NCBI GenBank assembly: GCA_934294885.1
Contig: CAKRAK010000042.1
Span: forward strand, 1-5,029
Source of the DNA: an uncultured Lachnospiraceae bacterium
GTDB taxonomy: Bacteria; Bacillota; Clostridia; Lachnospirales; Lachnospiraceae
Length of the DNA stretch: 5,029 nucleotides
Direction of reading: 5' to 3'
Shown here: positions 1 to 5,029 of the stretch, piece after piece
How positions within the stretch are numbered: position 1 is the stretch's first letter
Layout: every line of letters begins with the position of its first letter
Made by a program: the position numbers and the translations under genes
The notes under the pieces: generated by a model
What the model saw: the letters and a program-made list of their open reading frames with translations, nothing else
What the model was told of the DNA's origin: nothing
Databases searched by the model: none

Positions 1-62
1 TCTGCTTCTCGTAGCGGTACTAAATTCGTGCTTCGCACTTATTAAGTACCGACGGAAGCAGA
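1..62 (-). repeat. Imperfect hairpin element, left copy of a shared repeat core
   Basis: The segment folds back on itself almost end to end. TCTGCTTC (1-8) pairs with GAAGCAGA (55-62), CGGTACT (15-21) pairs with AGTACCG (45-51) and continues with one mismatch to 25/41, and GTGC (28-31) pairs with GCAC (35-38) around a TTC loop. Read on the minus strand it contains CGGTACTTAA, then a small hairpin, then TTTAGTACCGCT. The same 12-base 3' motif and a one-base variant of the 5' motif recur on the plus strand at 391-439. This makes it a diverged copy of the same structured repeat family, inserted in the opposite orientation. It begins exactly at the window edge, so it may extend further left. There is no T-run, so it is not a simple terminator. 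The function is unknown; a dispersed intergenic repeat or a structured RNA are both possible. Confidence 0.6.
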
Positions 63-344
63 TGTCCTTATAAGGAATCCATCAGCTGCTTTTGAAAGCT
101 GTCTTTTCACATAATCATCCTATTATTTTTATTTTCTATTTTTTGAACCGCGGACTATTCAAATACTGGCATCTTTAGTTTCTTGCCAACTAATATTTTA
201 CTCTAAGATTATGTTTTGTCACGGCAAAAGCATTTGAAATTTTTTATCAGCAGGCAACGAAAATATTGACGAAAAAGCCGCTTTTGTCATATCATCTTTA
301 TCGTGTAGACAGGTAATTGCGAAACGCTCAACAACCGATATTAC
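63..344. other. Gene-free AT-rich intergenic stretch
   Basis: I see no convincing reading frame on either strand and no tRNA or rRNA. What can be seen is a perfect 12-bp palindrome TCCTTATAAGGA (65-76), a small inverted repeat around 82-99, and two copies of TTTTGTCA (214-221 and 282-289). An imperfect hairpin at 263-292 (ATAT, GAC and AAAA arms against TTTT, GTC and ATAT, with two single-base bulges and an AGCCGC loop) overlaps the candidate promoter listed separately. No end of an upstream gene is visible, so the neighbouring gene on the left must stop outside the window. Confidence 0.5.
266..295 (+). promoter_or_regulatory. Candidate sigma-A-type promoter
   Basis: TTGACG (266-271) is one base off the -35 consensus and lies 18 bp from TATCAT (290-295), a fair -10 box. 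Transcription would start near position 302 and run through the structured element at 345-494, then the terminator at 498-530, before reaching the gene at 561. The imperfect hairpin at 263-292 covers the same bases and might be an operator. Promoter calls by eye in AT-rich DNA are weak, so the alternative that the downstream gene has another start site remains open. Confidence 0.35.
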
Positions 345-494
345 TTGTGCAAAATTAAATATAATATATAAGCAGGCTCTTGTAGCACACCGGCACTTAA
401 CGAGGGAAAGCGCCAGCGCATCCCAAGTTTAGTACCGCTGTGTGCGGATGAAGCGCAAGCGTGCCTGGGTTATATCTATATTTAATTTGCACAA
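345..494 (+). repeat. Large palindromic structured element (about 150 bp) with nested hairpin
   Basis: The ends are long inverted repeats. The left arm 345-377 starts TTGTGCAAAATTAAATATA and ends GCAGGC. The right arm 463-494, read on the other strand, starts TTGTGCAAATTAAATATA and ends CCAGGC. Inside, GCACAC (385-390) pairs with GTGTGC (440-445), and CGGCACTTAA (391-400) pairs with TTTAGTACCG (428-437) with two mismatches. GGG (404-406) pairs with CCC (422-424), closing a GCG-stemmed apical loop at 410-419. A short GC-GCAA-GC hairpin (453-460) may form a second arm. The predicted shape is a long base stem with one or two branches. The inner part is related to the hairpin at 1-62. I see no clear target-site duplication. 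It could be a MITE-like or other dispersed repeat, or a non-coding RNA or leader. The arms also carry promoter-like TTGTGC-N16-TATAAG (345-372). Confidence 0.65.
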
Positions 495-497
495 ATC

Positions 498-530
498 AAA
501 AAAGAAAAAAGCGTTTCGCAAACGCTTTTT
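498..530. terminator. Bidirectional Rho-independent terminator
   Basis: GCGTTT (511-516) pairs with AAACGC (520-525) around a CGC loop and is flanked by A-rich and T-rich tracts. On the plus strand the stem is followed by TTTTT (526-530). On the minus strand it is followed by the much better tract TTTTTTCTTTTTT (510-498). It therefore probably ends minus-strand transcription efficiently, and may also end plus-strand transcription leaving the structured element at 345-494. It lies only 15 bases before the Shine-Dalgarno sequence of the gene at 561. That leaves almost no room for a separate promoter and makes an attenuator role possible. Confidence 0.7.
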
Positions 531-531
531 G

Positions 532-552
532 TGGTATAGAGGTAAAAGGAGG
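532..552 (+). promoter_or_regulatory. Ribosome binding site of the 561 gene, with possible extended -10
   Basis: AAGGAGG (546-552) stands 8 bases before the ATG at 561 and is a near-perfect Shine-Dalgarno sequence. Just upstream, TGGTATAGA (532-540) resembles an extended -10 box (TGnTATAAT), but no -35 lies at the right distance because the terminator stem occupies that place. If this were the promoter, transcription would begin at about 547, inside the Shine-Dalgarno sequence, which is unlikely to be productive. The ribosome binding site is certain; the -10 is speculative. Confidence 0.6.
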
Positions 553-560
553 CTATCACT

Positions 561-1106
561 ATGACAAGAAACGAAAAAGGCTATGAAGCCCTTAAAAGAA
601 ATTTAATAGATATTGTTGCAGAGGAACAGGCAAAATTAGGTTATCGCAAGGAAATGATCCGTCTGTATTATCCCCTCTCGTCCCTGAATCATTTCTTTGA
701 CAGCACGGATTCTTCAGAGGATATGGAAAATCGTCTTAAGGATTTTCCGGACTATACTTCCACTCATTTTCATATTGAAAAAATCAGCCATAAAGACGAC
801 CGATTTTGTTTTTGTCTTTCCCCGGATGCATCGGAATATGTATATAACAACCGGGAAAAGAATGAATTTTTATATCAATTGATTGAGCTTTTACAGAAGC
901 CCCATACGACACCGGACGCCATTACAGAATTTTTTCGTTTATGGGATTCATCATGCAGTATAGAACGGATCGATACAGAAGACTTTGACCTGCTAATCCG
1001 GTTTGTAACACGGGACGACCCTTATTATTACTGCTTTAAAGATGAAGGCTGTCATATTATTTATCATCGTTTTTTACCGGCAGACTATGTGGATCTGAAT
1101 CTGTAG
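561..1106 (+). CDS. Uncharacterised 181-residue protein, resembles DUF3877
   Basis: The function is unknown. From memory the sequence resembles DUF3877, a family of proteins of about 180 residues found mainly in Lachnospiraceae, including the stretch LGYR (26-29) followed by RLYYPLSSLN (34-43). A helical N-terminus (residues 6-25, AEEQ) leads into this motif. A middle region rich in aromatic and acidic residues follows (62-100). A helix LYQLIELLQ (104-112) comes next, and the C-terminal block has YYYCFK (155-160) and HIIYHRFLP (165-173). There is no signal peptide, transmembrane segment or Cys/His metal site that I can recognise, so it is probably cytoplasmic. The ATG at 561 follows AAGGAGG at 8 bases, a strong start. 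The gene is alone on its strand. Its last 50 bases (1057-1106) overlap the end of the convergent CPBP gene. Upstream lie a terminator and a structured element, so its expression may depend on read-through. The coding call is firm; the family name is moderately sure. Confidence 0.85.
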   Translation: MTRNEKGYEALKRNLIDIVAEEQAKLGYRKEMIRLYYPLSSLNHFFDSTDSSEDMENRLKDFPDYTSTHFHIEKISHKDDRFCFCLSPDASEYVYNNREKNEFLYQLIELLQKPHTTPDAITEFFRLWDSSCSIERIDTEDFDLLIRFVTRDDPYYYCFKDEGCHIIYHRFLPADYVDLNL

Positions 1107-1992
1107 AATCCTTGGTTTTCATCATCCCATATAAAATGATTCCATCAATGATAACAAGGGGAATCCACATAAACACAAAGTTCAATATCGGATTGGGCAG
1201 ATTTCCTTCCAGCACCTCATCATTGATATAAAATCGAAGTATGCTTGGACTTGCATTATTTACCGCATGCATAATCGTAGCCGGCCAGATGGAATTCGTC
1301 CGAACCGTAACAAAGGTAAGCAAAATTCCCATCAGGGTACACATAACACACATGAGAAGAATACCGACATAGGGAAATCCCGGATAGCCCGTTCCAAAAT
1401 TATGGCCGATACAGGTAAGAGGCGCATGCCACAAGCCCCATATCACGCCTCCTGCAATGAGGGCTTTTTTCATTCCCAACAAATGAATTAACTTAGGCAT
1501 CATATAACCTCGCCAGCCCTCTTCTTCTCCCAATGCCGCAAAAGAAAGAATTGCTGCAGAGCTGATTGCAATCAAGGGATACACATAAGTTATTCCTTTA
1601 TCCAATCCTGCAGTCTGAAACAATTCCTTATCATATGCCTTGGAACAGACAAGGAGCTTTAACACATTTCCAAGCTCGATGCAAATCCACGGTATAAGCA
1701 GTGCAAATAAATAATACTTCCACATTTTATGATTGAACCGAATCCCAAGCATCAGGGAATCTTTTCCGGTTAAGGGAAACCCTTCTTTTGTAATCATTCT
1801 TGTTAACAGATTTGCCCCAAAGGGCATCAGCATACCAAGTCCCACAAACTGCTCCATGGCATAATCGGAACCGTCCCACTTCATCCCCTTCATAATTGCA
1901 GCTGCAAATATAATCCAAGTCAATCCAAAGGAAAGAAAAAGAAAAATCAGTAATCTTTTTCCTTCTATTTTTTTATCAATACCAGAATCCAT
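1057..1992 (-). CDS. CPBP family intramembrane glutamic endopeptidase (311 aa)
   Basis: This is a multi-pass membrane protein of the CPBP (CAAX protease and bacteriocin-processing, Abi/Rce1) family. The family's three active-site motifs are present: EExxxR as E156-E157...R161, followed by GY; WxxxH as W185...H189; and HxxxN as H242...N246, close to a conserved proline (P237). Hydrophobic segments lie at about 13-34, 48-64, 92-114, 136-154, 176-195, 207-229 and 270-290, and the tail from about 292 is polar and probably cytoplasmic. Members cleave prenylated or peptide substrates in the membrane. In Firmicutes many give self-immunity to, or process, bacteriocins. The ATG at 1992 has AAGGAGG (2007-2001) 8 bases upstream. 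It follows the second permease by 65 bp with no clear promoter, so it is probably the last gene of the exporter operon. Its 3' end overlaps the convergent gene by 50 bp. The family is sure; the substrate is unknown. Confidence 0.93.
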   Translation of the reverse strand: MDSGIDKKIEGKRLLIFLFLSFGLTWIIFAAAIMKGMKWDGSDYAMEQFVGLGMLMPFGANLLTRMITKEGFPLTGKDSLMLGIRFNHKMWKYYLFALLIPWICIELGNVLKLLVCSKAYDKELFQTAGLDKGITYVYPLIAISSAAILSFAALGEEEGWRGYMMPKLIHLLGMKKALIAGGVIWGLWHAPLTCIGHNFGTGYPGFPYVGILLMCVMCTLMGILLTFVTVRTNSIWPATIMHAVNNASPSILRFYINDEVLEGNLPNPILNFVFMWIPLVIIDGIILYGMMKTKDSTDSDPHSLPVKNDDK

Positions 1993-2057
1993 CTATTGCT
2001 CCTCCTTCTCATCTACTAAGCATTCCGCCAATCCTTCCAATATAAAATCCGTAGGAT

Positions 2058-2840
2058 TCAGGCATTATTCCGTCCCAGGGAAAAATGGCAGGTTATCCGA
2101 TATGAAATGTAATAAACCATCAATATAAGGGGCGGAAATAACGACTGTAGCAGCATAACACCGGTTGTATGTCGGGACAAAAAATCCATCCATCTGTCAA
2201 GATTCCATTTGGAAGAAAGCCACTCCAGATTACCGAACATGACATATCCAATTGCAAACATGGCAATTACCGTCCAGATTCCGATTTTTATCATTTGAGC
2301 TTTCTCCTTTCCAAAAAGAAGAAAGAGAGGAAGTTCCACCGCGGCAACCAATATCGCCAGACTCATGATAAAAACCACAAAGTTCAGTATCATATTAGAC
2401 AAATCCTTTGCGTATCCGTCACTGCAAAATGCAGTACAGGTAATGCCCATAATATACCCAATAGAAACGAACAGATAGGAGGCAATCCCGATAAAAATAT
2501 ATTTGGATGCAATATATGTACTCCGGGAAACCGGCATCACTCCGATATAATCTAAAATTTTATTCTTCCCATCGATATCCACGATTTTTCCTGTAAACCC
2601 ATTCACAAGCATCAAAAATACCAGAACAAAGAAACCATATACCGTTACAAACATGATATCCAGCAGATTAATCTCCTGCCCCCGTTCATTTCGTGCCAAA
2701 AAATCAGTAGTTGCAGATGCTCCCGGCAAAATAATTCTAAGGACAATATAGAAGAGAATTGCAAAACTTAACAGCCATGTCAGCTTCATTTTTCCTATTT
2801 TATTCACAAACACATAATCCTTATATAACAGACCTCCCAT
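2058..2840 (-). CDS. ABC-2 type exporter permease subunit (260 aa)
   Basis: This is an integral membrane subunit of an ABC-2 exporter. Six hydrophobic helices are visible at about 21-39, 60-81, 113-137, 150-176, 183-203 and 228-247. Between helices 2 and 3 is the cytoplasmic loop DYIGVMPVSRSTYIASKY (97-114), the coupling-loop pattern 'LPVSR..I..sKY' typical of the ABC2_membrane_5-like family found beside GntR and ATPase genes. The frame is open 56 codons further upstream (to 3008), but that part lies inside the preceding permease gene. The ATG at 2840 is the better start: it shares one base with the upstream stop (TAATG), has GGGGGA 7 bases before it, and yields MGGLLYKDY, matching the sister permease's MKGLIIKDM. 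The overlap implies translational coupling and equal amounts of the two permeases, which probably form a heterodimer. The substrate is unknown. Confidence 0.88.
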   Translation of the reverse strand: MGGLLYKDYVFVNKIGKMKLTWLLSFAILFYIVLRIILPGASATTDFLARNERGQEINLLDIMFVTVYGFFVLVFLMLVNGFTGKIVDIDGKNKILDYIGVMPVSRSTYIASKYIFIGIASYLFVSIGYIMGITCTAFCSDGYAKDLSNMILNFVVFIMSLAILVAAVELPLFLLFGKEKAQMIKIGIWTVIAMFAIGYVMFGNLEWLSSKWNLDRWMDFLSRHTTGVMLLQSLFPPLILMVYYISYRITCHFSLGRNNA

Positions 2841-3613
2841 TATATGATCCCCCTTTTTTTCTTTGCCACCAACAAAGCCAAACAATAAGATACAGCGGAT
2901 ACAACGAGAGAAATCAACAACAGTATATAGGATTGATATTTCACAAAATGCATAGCCGAAGCAATCCTGTCCCTGTCCAATTCCGTATTCAAAATCAACT
3001 GTAGACAAATTTGTTTTATGGCAGATCTCTTTGCAATCCCCATTCCCAAAAGTATTGAAAAGACCGCCGCAAGCTGAGCGTAATTTTCTTTTCCAAAGCC
3101 AAAAAGAAAATGGTACAAAATGGTAAGCGTTCCATGTAAAACCATCACACTGGCTGCCGTAATGATAATTCCTAAAAACTCACGAAAAGAAACAATATCC
3201 GTAAGGAGAGAAAGTCCAAATGCCAATATCACATCTACCAAAACACCCATACCGGTCATCAATCCAACGGATATGTATCTTGCCAAAACTCTTTTCTCAA
3301 GAGATATGGGCATTGCGGCTGACAGCTTCTCAAAATCCGCTTTTTCATCCGCAGTCAAAATTATTACTACATCCCCTACCATGGCAATGGGAAGAAGCAT
3401 AAACAGTAAAAGTACATTGGTAGAAATATTTTTTACATCTATATCACCAAGATGATTTTCAGTTTGCGTCATTTGAAGTGCGATTGCAATATTTCCGAAT
3501 TTTGCACTAAGCACATACATAACGGAAAGTACAACCACACAGAATGTAATATAAAAAAATGTAATCCTCTGCTTACGAAGACACATCATATCTTTTATAA
3601 TCAAGCCCTTCAT
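2840..3613 (-). CDS. ABC-2 type exporter permease subunit (257 aa)
   Basis: This is the first of two membrane subunits of the exporter. Hydrophobic helices lie at about 17-36, 65-87, 113-138, 145-168, 178-195 and 228-250. The N-terminus MKGLIIKDM is the amphipathic start usual for ABC-2 permeases. The loop between helices 2 and 3 reads ADFEKLSAAMPISLEKRVLA (92-111), the same 'LP(V/I)S' element as in the partner, thought to contact the ATPase. The chain ends in a basic patch KKKR. The ATG at 3613 is preceded by GGGAGG (3624-3619) with 5 bases between them. It starts 13 bp after the ATPase stop and ends on the first base of the next permease's start codon. It is similar to its partner in length and layout, although the sequences have diverged, so the two probably arose by duplication and act as a pair. 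Confidence 0.88.
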   Translation of the reverse strand: MKGLIIKDMMCLRKQRITFFYITFCVVVLSVMYVLSAKFGNIAIALQMTQTENHLGDIDVKNISTNVLLLFMLLPIAMVGDVVIILTADEKADFEKLSAAMPISLEKRVLARYISVGLMTGMGVLVDVILAFGLSLLTDIVSFREFLGIIITAASVMVLHGTLTILYHFLFGFGKENYAQLAAVFSILLGMGIAKRSAIKQICLQLILNTELDRDRIASAMHFVKYQSYILLLISLVVSAVSYCLALLVAKKKRGII

Positions 3614-3626
3614 ATTATCCTCCCAT

Positions 3627-4499
3627 TTATCGGTGATTCTGTCTGTTTACGTAAAAAAGCATGATTTCCTCTAAGGACGCCGGCTCCACAATCATATCCG
3701 GATATAGCCGCATACAGGCTTTTCTGTCATTAACAAGTACCGCTGCACCAAAGGTTTCCAGTTCAGAAAATACAACGAACTCTTCACTGATTTCTCTTAC
3801 CTTTTCCTTTTTACACTTTATCAGTCCGTGTTTTTCTAAAATATCATCTTTGTTTCCGGAAAGAACAATTCTTCCACCATTAATAAACACAACCTCATCA
3901 GCCAGTTTTTCCAAATCACCGGTAATATGGGAAGATAGTAAAATCGTATGATCCTCTTCTATCACATACTCCTGAAAAATCTGAAGCATCTCATTTCTCA
4001 CAATGGGATCTAATCCGGAAGTAGGCTCGTCCATAATAAGCAGTCTTGCTTTATGAGAAAGGGCAACCGCAATCTGTAATTTCATCCGCATACCCCGGGA
4101 AAAATCTCCGCATGGCTTTTTGAGGGGAAGGGAAAATCTCCTTAAATATTCAAAAAAAGTATCCTCATTCCAATTCTTATAAATATGCTTCATCATGATA
4201 TTTATGTCTTTACCGGTCATAAATTCATGAAATCCCATTTCATCAAATACAACACCGATATCCTCCCGAAGACCGGCACTATCCTCTTTTACATTTTGTC
4301 CAAAGACAAAAATCTCTCCGGCATCCACAGAAATGGCATCCAGAATCGCTTTTATGGTTGTTGTTTTTCCCGCACCATTTTGACCGATAAATCCACAGAT
4401 TGTTCCTTCCGGTACAGAAAAAGAAATTTGATCCAGCTTAAAATCCCCATAATCCTTTGTTACATTTTTTAACTCTATTACATTTTTTCCGTCTTCCAT
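3627..4499 (-). CDS. ABC transporter ATP-binding protein (290 aa)
   Basis: This is the ATPase of the exporter. Numbered from the ATG at 4499, the motifs are Walker A GQNGAGKTT (39-47), signature FSRGMR (133-138, a variant of LSGGQ), Walker B LLIMDE (153-158) with catalytic E158, D-loop SGLD (161-164) and switch H191. At the Q-loop the usual glutamine is replaced: IGVVFDE (81-87) has D86 there. After the nucleotide-binding domain a segment of about 90 residues ends in PASLEEIMLFYV, as in BcrA/YtrB/NatA-type exporters. A GTG at 4523 could start the protein 8 residues earlier, but it lacks a spaced ribosome binding site. The ATG at 4499 has GGAG (4509-4506) 6 bases upstream, so I prefer it. It lies 54 bp after the repressor gene and 13 bp before the first permease. 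It would dimerise beneath the two permeases at the inner face of the membrane. Confidence 0.92.
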   Translation of the reverse strand: MEDGKNVIELKNVTKDYGDFKLDQISFSVPEGTICGFIGQNGAGKTTTIKAILDAISVDAGEIFVFGQNVKEDSAGLREDIGVVFDEMGFHEFMTGKDINIMMKHIYKNWNEDTFFEYLRRFSLPLKKPCGDFSRGMRMKLQIAVALSHKARLLIMDEPTSGLDPIVRNEMLQIFQEYVIEEDHTILLSSHITGDLEKLADEVVFINGGRIVLSGNKDDILEKHGLIKCKKEKVREISEEFVVFSELETFGAAVLVNDRKACMRLYPDMIVEPASLEEIMLFYVNRQNHR

Positions 4500-4505
4500 T
4501 AATTT

Positions 4506-4509
4506 CTCC
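4506..4509 (-). promoter_or_regulatory. Ribosome binding site deciding the ATPase start
   Basis: On the minus strand GGAG is followed by AAATTA and then ATG at 4499, a spacing of 6. The in-frame ATG at 4511 has only one base between a possible AGG and the codon. The in-frame GTG at 4523 directly touches GGGG. Both are poorly placed for initiation, so the ATG at 4499 is the likely start. Confidence 0.6.
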
Positions 4510-4553
4510 ATTCCTATTATCACCCCATACTAATGTGCTTCATTCCGTGGATT

Positions 4554-4934
4554 TTACTTTTGTTTTTCATCATATAAAAGTTCTATTATTTCCTGAAGCT
4601 CTTCTTTTGAAATCTGACCAAGGATTGCCTTATCTACGGCATTTTCCAGCAATTCCTGTATGGTAAACAGCACATTTTCCCTAACCATCTCCCTGTTAAT
4701 GCCTTTCACAAAGCTGCCCTTTCCGGTCACGGACTCAATAAATCCATCCCGCTCCAAATCCTCATAGGCTCGTTTCGTTGTGATAATACTGATTTTAAGT
4801 TCCTTTGCCAGAACGCGCATAGACGGCAATGCCTCGCCTTCCTGTAACTCCCCTATCATAATCTGGCTTTTTATCTGCTCCTCAATCTGCTCATAAATCG
4901 GCACGCCGGAGCTGTTACTAATAATAATGTCCAT
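4554..4934 (-). CDS. GntR family transcriptional regulator, YtrA subfamily (126 aa)
   Basis: This is a short DNA-binding repressor. The N-terminal winged helix is complete: PIYEQI (12-17) in helix 1, then LPSMRVLAKEL (36-46). The recognition helix follows around ISIITTKRAYEDLERDG (48-64), and the wing ends GKGSFV (71-76). After it come only about 50 residues with two predicted helices (81-103 and 109-125). This is the small dimerisation domain of the YtrA type, not the larger FadR, HutC or MocR effector domains. YtrA regulators usually sit first in an operon with an ABC ATPase and ABC-2 permeases and repress it until cell-wall-active peptides or similar stress appear, and this order is seen here. 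The ATG at 4934 follows AAAGGAA (4947-4941) with 6 bases between. It probably represses itself through the palindromes at 4991-5025. The ligand is unknown. Confidence 0.93.
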   Translation of the reverse strand: MDIIISNSSGVPIYEQIEEQIKSQIMIGELQEGEALPSMRVLAKELKISIITTKRAYEDLERDGFIESVTGKGSFVKGINREMVRENVLFTIQELLENAVDKAILGQISKEELQEIIELLYDEKQK

Positions 4935-4944
4935 ATGAATTTCC

Positions 4945-4976
4945 TTTGCACGAGGAAAGATAACTGTCCGTGCAAA
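4945..4976 (-). promoter_or_regulatory. Leader hairpin overlapping the repressor's ribosome binding site
   Basis: TTTGCACG (4976-4969) and CGTGCAAA (4952-4945) are perfect 8-bp inverted repeats with a 16-base loop. Two further G-U pairs (4977/4944 and 4978/4943) could extend the stem over the GG of the Shine-Dalgarno sequence AAAGGAA (4947-4941). If transcription starts upstream of 4976, the mRNA leader could fold and lower translation of the repressor. The same repeat could instead be a DNA operator. No regulator is identified. Confidence 0.4.
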
Positions 4977-4990
4977 AACAATTACCCCTC

Positions 4991-5025
4991 CAATAAATAT
5001 TTATTGTATATATTCAATATATACA
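4991..5025 (-). promoter_or_regulatory. Operator region of the exporter operon: two overlapping palindromes
   Basis: A perfect 16-bp palindrome CAATAAATATTTATTG (4991-5006) shares two bases with a perfect 9-3-9 inverted repeat at 5005-5025 (arms TGTATATAT and ATATATACA around TCA). This lies 57-91 bp upstream of the repressor start. The second repeat, with its GTGTA...TACA ends, resembles the operators reported for YtrA-type regulators. TACAAT (5008-5003) is a plausible -10 box; its -35 would fall at about 5026-5031, partly beyond the window edge. A dimer bound at the 21-bp repeat would block RNA polymerase. Binding by the operon's own repressor is inferred, not shown. Confidence 0.6.
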
Positions 5026-5029
5026 CTTT

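Noticed and set aside
11..385. GTAG tetranucleotides beside both hairpins (11-14 and 382-385), recalling REP elements
   Set aside because: They do not hold the same position once the two cores are put in the same orientation, so a REP/RAYT assignment is not supported.
1..560. CRISPR array, tRNA or an insertion-sequence gene in the intergenic region
   Set aside because: There are no regularly spaced direct repeats, no cloverleaf with TψC-type motif and no transposase reading frame, only the palindromic elements described.
2041..2060. Small hairpin AATCC-TAC-GGATT on the minus strand between the second permease and the CPBP gene, followed by TTATAT
   Set aside because: The stem is only 5 bp with a broken T-run, too weak to call a terminator. 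The CPBP gene is kept in the operon, with partial termination possible.
2169..2555. Plus-strand open frame of 128 codons inside the second permease
   Set aside because: It is rich in His, Asn, Gln and Lys, as expected from the reverse strand of a membrane protein gene, and has no family resemblance. It is a shadow frame.
2841..3008. Upstream extension of the second permease (56 residues before the ATG at 2840)
   Set aside because: It lies wholly inside the first permease gene, reads as unrelated sequence, and the ATG at 2840 has a good ribosome binding site and a TAATG junction.
3120..3455. Plus-strand open frame of 111 codons inside the first permease
   Set aside because: It lies antisense to a clear six-helix permease, with no recognisable domain or convincing ribosome binding site.

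Overview
The window looks like a piece of a low-GC Gram-positive (Firmicutes) chromosome, most likely from the Lachnospiraceae/Clostridia. This rests on AT-rich, A/T-ending codon use, strong AGGAGG-type ribosome binding sites, a small protein that I recognise from memory as resembling the Lachnospiraceae-rich family DUF3877, and the gene order of the transporter operon. The species cannot be named from the sequence.

Layout. Positions 1-560 hold no gene. They carry two structured repeat-like elements: an imperfect hairpin at 1-62 and a larger palindromic element at 345-494. The two share a core in opposite orientation. A possible promoter lies between them (266-295), and an intrinsic terminator (498-530) sits just before the first gene. 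A plus-strand gene (561-1106) encodes a 181-residue soluble protein of unknown function. Everything after it is on the minus strand and reads right to left from the right edge: a YtrA-type GntR repressor (4934-4554), an ABC ATPase (4499-3627), two six-helix ABC-2 permeases (3613-2840 and 2840-2058, overlapping by one base) and a CPBP-family membrane protease (1992-1057). Gaps of 54, 13, -1 and 65 bp and a ribosome binding site before each gene suggest one operon.

How the genes work together. The GntR repressor probably senses a ligand or envelope stress and controls its own operon through two overlapping palindromes (4991-5006 and 5005-5025) at the right edge. The ATPase and two permeases would form one heteromeric ABC-2 exporter, as in the ytr-type antimicrobial-peptide/cell-envelope stress operons of Firmicutes. 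The CPBP protein is of the family often tied to bacteriocin self-immunity or peptide processing. The substrate is unknown.

The points most worth a second look are the pair of related structured elements upstream of the DUF3877-like gene, the terminator placed directly before that gene's ribosome binding site, the 50-bp tail-to-tail overlap of the DUF3877-like and CPBP genes, the double operator, and a leader hairpin that could cover the repressor's ribosome binding site. I found no complete unknown system; most of the window is a recognisable regulator-exporter operon.
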